From Sphingomonas sp. LHG3406-1 (GTDB taxonomy: Bacteria; Pseudomonadota; Alphaproteobacteria; Sphingomonadales; Sphingomonadaceae), in the NCBI RefSeq assembly GCF_029637485.1, contig NZ_CP069128.1, positions 434,001 to 498,000 on the forward strand: 64,000 bases of DNA, given 5' to 3'. Shown here piece by piece: positions 54,197-64,000 of this stretch (the stretch's first letter is position 1; each line of letters opens with the position of its first letter). Below the pieces are notes generated by a model. It ran no database searches. It saw only the letters and a list, made by a program, of their open reading frames with translations, and was not told the origin of the DNA. The position numbers and the translations under genes are program-made.

Positions 54197-54216
54197 CCTG
54201 TTGCAGAGACGCTCTA

Positions 54217-54248
54217 ATCCTCGTTCGCATACGTATGCGAAAGAGGAT
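54217..54248. repeat. 32-bp near-perfect palindrome
   Basis: The central 18 bp (54224-54241, TTCGCATACGTATGCGAA) is perfectly self-complementary. It continues outward to 54217/54248 with one mismatch (54223/54242). There is no T-run, so it is not a standard terminator. It ends six bases before the EcfG-like -35 at 54255: an operator, or a divider between units. Confidence 0.7.
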
Positions 54249-54254
54249 CGGAGC

Positions 54255-54280
54255 GGAACATCAAGTTGGTTAGCCGGTTT
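54255..54280 (+). promoter_or_regulatory. Probable EcfG-type promoter
   Basis: GGAAC (54255-54259), 16-base spacer, GGTTT (54276-54280): one mismatch in the -10. It would drive the small ORF starting at 54314. Confidence 0.5.
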
Positions 54281-54313
54281 TCGCCGCCAAGGCGCTGTGC
54301 CGCCGCGGTGAGA

Positions 54314-54535
54314 ATGTTAGTGGAAGCGTTCACATTGGCTACCGATCCAACAAGAGAGGTTTTCGACGAGGCGGCCCGTCTCGGCGATCATGACGACAAG
54401 GCTAGTCTTACCCTCAAGGCGGAGCGGTGCCGCCGGCTTGCAGCGGGCGTTTCGGACCGCCAGGCTGCCGACGTCCTCAACGGCATGGCCCGCGGCTATC
54501 AGGCAGCTGCCGACCGTTTCGACCAGCAGGACTAG
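54314..54535 (+). CDS. Small hypothetical protein, likely stress-induced
   Basis: 73 residues from ATG 54314. A TTG at 54266 opens the same frame but lies within the promoter. Sequence: DDKASLTLKAERCRRLAAGVSDRQAADVLNGMARGYQAAADRF, a short helical protein common in form among alphaproteobacteria but unnamed to me. Promoter position supports this start. Confidence 0.6.
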   Translation: MLVEAFTLATDPTREVFDEAARLGDHDDKASLTLKAERCRRLAAGVSDRQAADVLNGMARGYQAAADRFDQQD

Positions 54536-54567
54536 CGTCAACGGCTGCTTGGCCGTAGCCCCTGCCC

Positions 54568-55536
54568 ATGGCAGCCCGCTCACGTCGTCCCGCCGCACGC
54601 AGTCCACTTCCTGTTCGGCTGCTCCTGTTTGTGATCAAGGCGGTGCTCGCCTTCCTGATCCTCTCCGTGCTGTGGGTCCTCGCTTACCGCTTCATCAATC
54701 CACCGATCACCGCGACGATGATGGGCGACGTCATCGCGGGGCGGGGAGCAACACGCGCGTGGATGAGTCTCGACGACATCGATCGCGACATGGTGCGGGC
54801 GGTGGTCGCGGCCGAGGATTCGAAGTTCTGCGCCCACCGGGGATTCGACTGGGATGCCATCAGTGACGCGGCCCGGCGCAACGCCAGCGGAGGACGGATC
54901 CGCGGCGGCTCCACCATCAGCCAGCAGACCGCCAAGAATGCCTTTCTCTGGCAAGGTGGCGGCTATTTCCGCAAGGGCTTGGAGGCATGGTTCACCCTGC
55001 TGATCGAACAGATGTGGGGCAAGCGGCGGATCATGGAAGTGTATCTCAACGTCGCCGAGACGGGGATCGGCACCTACGGCGTCAGCGCCGGTGCCGAGCG
55101 CTACTATGGGAATGATGCCAGCGCCTTGACCCGTGAGCAGGCGGCACGGCTCGCGGCCGTCCTGCCGCTCCCCAAGGGCCGCCAGGCGATCGCTCCGCGC
55201 GGCTTCACGCGCCGTTATGGGAATAGCATTGTGGCACGGATCGGCGTCGTCGCGCGCGACGGGCTTGACGCGTGTGTCTATCAGGGCGCCAGTACGCCGA
55301 GAGACCGCACCCCGCCGCCGTCCAGAAAAGCACGAACGCTGCCTGGGGAGGATGTCGAGACCTCGACTCCGCCACCGCTGCCGCCGTCCGAGGTGCTCGA
55401 AAGCCTTCCGGTCGCGACCGAAGAGCTTCCCGATACTGGGCCGGTAACCACGGCGCCGGTTCCGCCCGAGTCCGCCGAGGAGCCATCAATGGAGCCGCAG
55501 GCGGAGGAACCAGCGCCGTCCGCCAACGCGCTCTGA
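54568..55536 (+). CDS. mtgA: Monofunctional peptidoglycan transglycosylase with Pro-rich tail
   Basis: 322 residues. One N-terminal membrane helix (~18-42), GT51 domain with AAEDSKFCAHRGFDW (catalytic Glu), GGSTISQQTAKNAFLW and KRRIMEVYLNVAETG. Residues ~235-322 are a Pro/Glu-rich disordered tail absent from ordinary MtgA (about 230-240 residues). It polymerises lipid II glycan strands without transpeptidation. Confidence 0.93.
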   Translation: MAARSRRPAARSPLPVRLLLFVIKAVLAFLILSVLWVLAYRFINPPITATMMGDVIAGRGATRAWMSLDDIDRDMVRAVVAAEDSKFCAHRGFDWDAISDAARRNASGGRIRGGSTISQQTAKNAFLWQGGGYFRKGLEAWFTLLIEQMWGKRRIMEVYLNVAETGIGTYGVSAGAERYYGNDASALTREQAARLAAVLPLPKGRQAIAPRGFTRRYGNSIVARIGVVARDGLDACVYQGASTPRDRTPPPSRKARTLPGEDVETSTPPPLPPSEVLESLPVATEELPDTGPVTTAPVPPESAEEPSMEPQAEEPAPSANAL

Positions 55537-55575
55537 CGTGAGCGGCGGCGGCGCAACTGCAAACTACTCGCAACA

Positions 55576-55602
55576 GGAACGGCCACCCTCGCCGGCTCGT
55601 TT
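55576..55602 (+). promoter_or_regulatory. EcfG-type general stress promoter
   Basis: GGAAC (55576-55580), 17-base spacer, CGTTT (55598-55602). Fits the EcfG consensus exactly and lies 33 bases before the hemerythrin gene start. Confidence 0.85.
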
Positions 55603-55634
55603 CGAGGCCAAGTAATTCCTTACAGGAGAGTGAC

Positions 55635-56285
55635 ATGGCCACGCGTAACGAGACTCGTGAGCGCAATCGGCGCAGCACGAACGGGAACCGCAAGAGCGAT
55701 TCCACCGAGCGGAGTGCCTTTAGCTTCGGGACCGGTGACACAGGCGCCGCCCCGTTGCTCGGCGCCCTAGCCGCCGGCGCGGCGATCGGTATCGGTGCCA
55801 ATTGGGCGCGCAAGTTCATCCAGCAAAAGTCGGAATCGATGATGGCTGGCGGCGAGTGGGACCAGATCCTGGCGCTCGAGCACAAGGCGACCCTTGCCAA
55901 GTTCGACCTGCTGCTCGCTACCGACGACAGCGACACCGGCAAGCGCGCGAGCCTGGTCAAGACCATCCACTATGCGCTGAACAAGCATGCGCACCAGGAA
56001 GAGCAGGTCGTCTATCCGGCGCTTCGCCAGGCCAATGAGACGGTCGATGCCGACCATCTCGAGCATGAGCATGGCTATGTGAAGACCTACCTTTATCGCC
56101 TCGAGAACATGGAAAAGGACTCGGCCGAGTTCCTTCCGACCGTTCGCGAGTTCCGCCAGCTGATCGAAGAGCATGCGCGAATGGAGGAGGAGCAGGTCTA
56201 TCCCCGCTTCAAGGCCGCGCTGACGCCCGAGCAGGACAAGAAGATCTCCATGCTGATGAACAAGGAAGGCATGAAGATGAATTGA
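55635..56285 (+). CDS. Hemerythrin HHE domain protein
   Basis: 216 residues. A basic disordered N-terminus, then a Gly/Ala-rich hydrophobic stretch (~38-58), then a four-helix HHE domain with iron-ligand pattern: LEHKATLAKFD, HYALNKHAHQEEQVVYP, HLEHEHGYV and EEHARMEEEQVYPRF. It may bind oxygen, iron or act in stress signalling. ATG 55635 has AGGAG seven bases upstream. EcfG promoter in front. Confidence 0.9.
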   Translation: MATRNETRERNRRSTNGNRKSDSTERSAFSFGTGDTGAAPLLGALAAGAAIGIGANWARKFIQQKSESMMAGGEWDQILALEHKATLAKFDLLLATDDSDTGKRASLVKTIHYALNKHAHQEEQVVYPALRQANETVDADHLEHEHGYVKTYLYRLENMEKDSAEFLPTVREFRQLIEEHARMEEEQVYPRFKAALTPEQDKKISMLMNKEGMKMN

Positions 56286-56329
56286 GCCGTCCGCCCGGCC
56301 AACGCCCGGGCACGGTTCTCGTAAGGGAG

Positions 56330-56358
56330 GGCTCCGACAGCGACGTCGGGGCCTTTTC
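56330..56358 (+). terminator. Rho-independent terminator after the hemerythrin gene
   Basis: GGCTCCGAC (56330-56338) pairs with GTCGGGGCC (56345-56353) with one G-T pair, six-base loop, then TTTTCTC. It separates the gene from convergent dnaE. Confidence 0.8.
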
Positions 56359-56367
56359 TCTTTCAGG

Positions 56368-59817
<3,450 letters not shown>

Positions 59818-59884
59818 TGCGGGACTATAATCTAGTCACGCCGCAGGGAAAGCGGAAGGGGCGACTTATCCCCAGGATCGTCGG

Positions 59885-61072
59885 TCAGTTCCCCCGCCAG
59901 CGACCATCAACGATGTCGCGGATCTCGCTGATCCGTCCACGATAGGAATCCGCGACGCAGGCATCGTTGCGGCAGCGGTCGCGGAAGGTGAGGAAGCGGT
60001 TGCGAGTCCGTTCGAGCAGACGGCGCGTGTCCGCGTCCGAGCCGCGGAAGGCGGTCTGGTAGAAGTTCGCCATCTGCCGATCGAGCGCGGCGAGCTCCGG
60101 ACTGTTGCAGACCGCGACTTCGCCGCGGGTGCGGGCGTTGGCGCAGTTGAAGCTGGGCCGGACGTTGGCGCTTGGCGGCACTGCGGCAGGCGGCGGAGGG
60201 GTTTGGTCGGGGCTAGCATTGCCCGGCTGCGGCGCTTCGGGCGGCGGCGGCGCGCCTGGTGCGACCGGCACGCCTAGGTCGGGCTGCTGGACATTGCCGG
60301 TGGCATCAGCTGGCGTCGCTTCACCAGTTCGGGCGAGGGTGGCAAGCGGCACGACAATGCCTTCCGCGCCAGTCAGGCTGACCACGTCGCCGCTACTGTC
60401 GGCGGCGGGCTGAAGACTGTAGCCGAGGTTGGCCGTGAGCGTGCGCCGGCCGCCAACGACCTGGACGCCGGGCGGGAGGTCGAGCGCCGCCTCGGCCTGG
60501 CAGCTCACCCGTTCCAATCCCTCGTCCTGCTCGCGCAGGACCGGGTTGCTGACGCGCAGGGCCGCATAAGCCGCGAGGCGATCGAACGCGGCCTGGTCAG
60601 AGCCGCGCGTGGCGGCTGCCTGGCGGAACAATTCGCGCTTGATGAGTTCGTAAGTGGCCGGCGCGGCGCAGCGCGTTTCGGGATCGGCTGCGGCGGCTTC
60701 CTGTTCGTTGTCGCCTTCGCCGCCAACCGCGTCCGAACCCGCGCCGCCCCTGGTCAGCGAGAGGCCGAACAAGACGGCGCCGAGCAGCAGCAAGCCGCCG
60801 ATGATCAAGAGCCAGCGATTGGGACTGGAGCGGGACCGTCCTTGCTGGGGCGGAGGCGGTGAACGGGGCGGCTCACCCCTGTCGAACGGATCCATGCGCT
60901 CCTCGCGCGGCTCACGCCTCTGGCCGTAGCCATAGCGGTCGTCCTCGCCCCGGCGGAACCGCGGATCGGGCCCGCGGTCATTGCCCTGACCCGCATCGCG
61001 GCGGCCGCCAAGACGGGGATCGAAACCGCCGGGAGGCGGACTGTCGCGGTCGTAAGGTGGACGCTCACTCAT
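59885..61072 (-). CDS. Membrane-anchored protein with LprI-like C-terminal domain
   Basis: 395 residues. The first ~85 are Arg/Asp/Pro-rich and probably disordered in the cytoplasm, then one membrane helix (~86-107). A Cys-containing extracytoplasmic region and Pro-rich linker follow. Residues ~310-395 match the LprI/DUF1311 pattern (FNCANARTRGEVAVCNSPELAALDRQMANFY, with FRDRCRNDACVADSY). LprI-type domains have been linked to lysozyme inhibition; here that is only analogy. Confidence 0.75.
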   Translation of the reverse strand: MSERPPYDRDSPPPGGFDPRLGGRRDAGQGNDRGPDPRFRRGEDDRYGYGQRREPREERMDPFDRGEPPRSPPPPQQGRSRSSPNRWLLIIGGLLLLGAVLFGLSLTRGGAGSDAVGGEGDNEQEAAAADPETRCAAPATYELIKRELFRQAAATRGSDQAAFDRLAAYAALRVSNPVLREQDEGLERVSCQAEAALDLPPGVQVVGGRRTLTANLGYSLQPAADSSGDVVSLTGAEGIVVPLATLARTGEATPADATGNVQQPDLGVPVAPGAPPPPEAPQPGNASPDQTPPPPAAVPPSANVRPSFNCANARTRGEVAVCNSPELAALDRQMANFYQTAFRGSDADTRRLLERTRNRFLTFRDRCRNDACVADSYRGRISEIRDIVDGRWRGN

Positions 61073-61087
61073 AGCGCCCCGAACGCA

Positions 61088-61783
61088 TCAGGCCGGCTTT
61101 GGTCCCAGCATCTCGAGCCGCCCTTCGTGGAGGCGGATCACACGGTCCATCTTGCGGGCCAGCCGCTCGTTATGGGTGGCGACCAGCGCGGCGCTGCCTT
61201 CCTTGCGAACGAGGTGGAGGAATTCGGCGAGCACCACGTCGGCGGTATGCTCGTCGAGATTGCCGGTGGGCTCGTCCGCGAGGACCAGCGGCGGACGATT
61301 GGCGAGCGCGCGGGCGACCGCCACGCGCTGCTGCTCGCCGCCACTGAGCTTGGCAGGCCGATGGTCGAGGCGGTGGCCGAGGCCGAGTGCCGTCAGCAGC
61401 GCAATGGCCCGTTCGCGCGCGGGCTCAGGGTCAGCGCCGCGGATGAGCTGCGGCAGGGTGACATTCTCGATGGCCGTGAAGTCCGGCAGCAGGTGGTGGA
61501 ACTGGTAGACGAATCCGAGCGCCTCGCGTCGGAGGTCGGTCCGCTCGTCCGTGTCCAGCGCTTCCGCCTGACGGCCATTGATTCGGATGGACCCTTGGAA
61601 GCCACCCTCGAGCAGGCCGACGGCCTGAAGCAGGGTCGATTTACCCGAGCCCGACGGTCCAAGAAGGGCGACGATCTCGCCAGGCTGGACGGCAAGATCG
61701 ACGCCGCGCAGCACCTCGATGGTGACGTCGGCCTGAGTGAAGGACCGGCGGAGGTCCCTCGTCGCGAGAACCGCCTCACTCAT
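61088..61783 (-). CDS. lolD: Lipoprotein-releasing ABC transporter ATPase
   Basis: 231 residues. Walker [11 protein letters not shown]-loop [12 protein letters not shown], signature LSGGEQQR, Walker [10 protein letters not shown] and H-loop VATHNERLA. LolD powers release of outer-membrane lipoproteins from the inner membrane to LolA. It overlaps lolC/E by eight bases. Confidence 0.95.
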   Translation of the reverse strand: MSEAVLATRDLRRSFTQADVTIEVLRGVDLAVQPGEIVALLGPSGSGKSTLLQAVGLLEGGFQGSIRINGRQAEALDTDERTDLRREALGFVYQFHHLLPDFTAIENVTLPQLIRGADPEPARERAIALLTALGLGHRLDHRPAKLSGGEQQRVAVARALANRPPLVLADEPTGNLDEHTADVVLAEFLHLVRKEGSAALVATHNERLARKMDRVIRLHEGRLEMLGPKPA

Positions 61784-63032
61784 AACGAAGCACCTGCACC
61801 GGATCCGTGCTCGCCGCCTTCCACGCGGGATAGAGCGTCGACAGGAAGCTGAGGACGAATGCCGTAACCACGATCGCCGTCACCTCGACCGGATCAGTCT
61901 TGCTCGGCAGCTCGGAAAGAAAGCGGACGCTCGGGTCCCAGAGGTTCTGGCCGGTCATCCACTGGATCGCGTCGACGATCGGCTGGCGGAAGAAAAGGAA
62001 GATGGCGCCGAGCAGCAGCCCAAACGCGATCCCCAGCGAGCCAATGGTGGTTCCGACGGTCACGAACACCTTCATCATGCCCTTCCGGCTCGCGCCCATG
62101 GTGCGCAGGATGGCGATGTCGCGGGTCTTGGCGCGGACCAGCATGATCAGGCTCGACAGGATGTTGAATACCGCCACGAGGATGATCAGCGAAAGGACCA
62201 CGAACATCGCCACCCTCTCGACTTCCAGTGCCTCGAAGATGGCGGCGTTCATGCTGCGCCAGTCGACCGCTTCGCCGCGCCCCTGGATGAGCTGGCGTAG
62301 CGCCGGCATCTGATCGTCGATGCGATCGGGGTCGGTGACCTTGATCTCGATGTTACTGACCGCATCACCGAGCATCATGAAGGTCTGCGCGTCCTCCATC
62401 GGCATGATGACGAAGGCATTGTCATAGTCGTAGACGCCCACCTCGAAGGTAGCTGCGACGGTGTAGCTGACGATGCGCGGGACGGTGCCGACGGGCGTTG
62501 CTCGGCCGTCCGGGCTGATCAGGCTGATCTCGCCGCCAGGATAGGTGCCGAGCTGCAGGGCAAGCCGGGTGCCGATGGCCACGCAATTGCAGCCGGGCCT
62601 GAGGTTGGCGAAGCTGCCGCTCTTCACACCGCCCGACAGCACCGGGTTCTCGCGGATGTCCGAAAGGCGCATGCCGCGCACCAGCACGCCTTCGACCCGG
62701 CCGTTGGCGCTGGCCATCAGAGGCTGCTCGATCAGCGGGAGCGCGGAAGTGACGCCCGGGACCTTGCGGGTCCCGTCGGCGATGGCCTGCCAGCCTTCGA
62801 TCCGCCCGTCATAACCGGTCATGATGGCATGGCCATTGAGGCCCGCCGTCTTCTCGAACAGTTCGGCGCGGAAGCCGTTCATCACGCTCATGACGATGAT
62901 CAGGGCCGCGACGCCGAGTGCGACGGCCCCGAGGCTGATCATCGAGACGAGAAAGATGAAACGCTCGCCTTCTCCCTTGCCGGGAAGCAGGTAGCGCTTG
63001 GCAATGATCCGCTCATAGCGGTTGAGGATCAT
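61776..63032 (-). CDS. Lipoprotein-releasing ABC transporter permease
   Basis: 418 residues. Four membrane helices (~25-50, ~275-300, ~320-345, ~380-405) around a large periplasmic domain, FtsX-like C-terminus ([35 protein letters not shown]). One LolC/LolE-type gene per operon suggests a LolF-like homodimer with LolD2, common outside gammaproteobacteria. It overlaps proS by four bases. Confidence 0.93.
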   Translation of the reverse strand: MILNRYERIIAKRYLLPGKGEGERFIFLVSMISLGAVALGVAALIIVMSVMNGFRAELFEKTAGLNGHAIMTGYDGRIEGWQAIADGTRKVPGVTSALPLIEQPLMASANGRVEGVLVRGMRLSDIRENPVLSGGVKSGSFANLRPGCNCVAIGTRLALQLGTYPGGEISLISPDGRATPVGTVPRIVSYTVAATFEVGVYDYDNAFVIMPMEDAQTFMMLGDAVSNIEIKVTDPDRIDDQMPALRQLIQGRGEAVDWRSMNAAIFEALEVERVAMFVVLSLIILVAVFNILSSLIMLVRAKTRDIAILRTMGASRKGMMKVFVTVGTTIGSLGIAFGLLLGAIFLFFRQPIVDAIQWMTGQNLWDPSVRFLSELPSKTDPVEVTAIVVTAFVLSFLSTLYPAWKAASTDPVQVLRYE

Positions 63033-64000
63033 GCGGTGAGCCTCGCCAAGGCGCTCTCGATGCTGAGCTCCTGCTTCTCGCCGGTGCGCCGGTCCTTGAG
63101 CTCGACGGTCCCGGCGGCCAGGCCGCGCGGACCGAGGATGAGCTGCTTGGGCAGGCCCATCAGGTCCATGCCGGCGAGCTTGGCCCCGCCCCGCTCGTCG
63201 CGATCGTCGTAGAGGGTGTCGACGCCAGCTTCGGTCAGCTTGGCATAGAGATCGGAAGCCGCTGCCTGCGACGCCGCATCGTCGCCGCGCATCGTGACGA
63301 GGCCGACCTGCCAGGGCGCCACCGCCTCGGGCCAGACGATGCCATTGTCGTCATGGCTAGCCTCGATGATCGCGCCAACCAAGCGGCTGACGCCAACGCC
63401 GTAGCTGCCCATGTGCGGAACGACGGTGCTTCCGTCGGGACCCGACACCTTCAGACCCATGGCATCGCTGTATTTGGTGCCGAAGTAGAAGATGTGGCCT
63501 ACCTCGATTCCGCGGCCGGTGCGCTGGCGATCGGCGGGCAGCTCGGCCCACTTTGCCTCGTCATGCGTCTCGTCGGTGGCGGCGTAGGTATTGTTCACCC
63601 GGTCGAACAAGCCCTTCAGCCCCGCCTCGTCGGCATAGTTGAGGTCGGACTGGCTCCAGTCGAAGCTGTCGTAGGCAGCGTCGTAGAAGACCTCGCTTTC
63701 GCCGGTCGGCGCAAGGACGATGAATTCGTGGCTGAGGTCGCCACCGATCGGGCCGTTGGCGGCGCGCATCGGCACCGCCTGGATGCCCAGCCGCTGGAAG
63801 GTGCGCAGATAGGCGAGCATCTGCTTGTAGTAGCTGAGCCGCGCGCCCGCCTCGTCGAGGTCGAAGCTGTAGGCGTCCTTCATCAGGAACTCGCGCCCGC
63901 GCATGACACCGAAGCGCGGGCGGACCTCGTCCCGGAACTTCCACTGAATATGGTAAAGCGTGCGCGGGAGTTCGCGGTAGGAACGCGTCTCAGCCGCGAA
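63029..64000 (-). CDS. proS: Prolyl-tRNA synthetase, C-terminal part (5' end outside window)
   Basis: 323 codons plus stop; the frame is open to base 64000, so the N-terminus is missing. Class II motif 2 region ([31 protein letters not shown]), [42 protein letters not shown] and an anticodon-binding domain ([18 protein letters not shown]). This is the short type without an editing insert in the visible part. Transcribed ahead of lolC/E and lolD. Confidence 0.95.
   Translation of the reverse strand, partial: FAAETRSYRELPRTLYHIQWKFRDEVRPRFGVMRGREFLMKDAYSFDLDEAGARLSYYKQMLAYLRTFQRLGIQAVPMRAANGPIGGDLSHEFIVLAPTGESEVFYDAAYDSFDWSQSDLNYADEAGLKGLFDRVNNTYAATDETHDEAKWAELPADRQRTGRGIEVGHIFYFGTKYSDAMGLKVSGPDGSTVVPHMGSYGVGVSRLVGAIIEASHDDNGIVWPEAVAPWQVGLVTMRGDDAASQAAASDLYAKLTEAGVDTLYDDRDERGGAKLAGMDLMGLPKQLILGPRGLAAGTVELKDRRTGEKQELSIESALARLTA

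Overview
The window reads as chromosomal DNA from an alphaproteobacterium, most likely a sphingomonad (Sphingomonadaceae). The support is high-GC coding DNA, a fused ispDF gene, the dusB-ntrY-ntrX-hfq-hflX block, an Hfq with two Sm domains (a form I know from Zymomonas), GGAAC-N16/17-CGTT promoters of the EcfG general stress response, and a proS-lolCE-lolD-dnaE neighbourhood. The genus assignment is inference.

Layout. 1-5.6 kb: the end of a GAF-GGDEF diguanylate cyclase, a frameshifted DUF488 gene, a host-attachment-type protein, gyrA and yaaA. 5.7-14 kb: an exported repeat-like protein, a 133-bp palindromic repeat, a soluble chemoreceptor, an orphan MoxR ATPase, a three-gene unit for exported proteins (lipoprotein, M48 protease, lipoprotein) and a PAP2 phosphatase. 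14-22 kb: tRNA-Leu(UAG), a trigger factor with a long His-rich/Lys-Ala-rich tail, a family 2 glycosyltransferase overlapping proB-proA, clpP, a glutaryl-CoA dehydrogenase and a ZIP-like membrane protein. 22-25 kb: a DDAH/arginine deiminase-family enzyme and a secreted serralysin-like RTX metalloprotease.

24.98-30.51 kb: a small integrative element. A 14-bp direct repeat flanks it, and the right copy is exactly the 3' end (including CCA) of tRNA-Ser(UGA). It carries a P4-type tyrosine integrase, an overlapping unknown gene, an excisionase-like HTH gene, several tiny translationally coupled ORFs, a winged-helix protein, what looks like a truncated replication-type protein, and one large polytopic GT-C-like membrane protein as probable cargo. 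Its base composition is visibly lower in GC than the flanks. This is the main accessory region and the best place to look for something undescribed.

30.7-42 kb: housekeeping genes in one direction. They are a lytic transglycosylase, a D,D-carboxypeptidase, tmk-holB, metG, an MFS transporter, tatD and an MBL hydrolase, a tandem pair of membrane-anchored retropepsin-like proteases, mazG and trmL. 42-50 kb: the minus-strand block dusB-ntrY-ntrX-hfq-hflX, divergent from ispDF-cinA. 50-53.6 kb: ratA/COQ10-like, lipA, a glycine-zipper lipoprotein, a beta-carbonic anhydrase and a NYN-OST-HTH protein. 53.6-56.3 kb: a compact stress cluster (PPOX-type flavoprotein, 73-aa protein, mtgA, hemerythrin) with two very good and one near-consensus EcfG promoter. 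56.4-64 kb: dnaE, an LprI-like membrane protein, lolD, lolC/E and the C-terminal part of proS, all on the minus strand.

Start codons were chosen by eye from Shine-Dalgarno spacing, signal peptides and family length. No database search was possible, so family names rest on recognised motifs.
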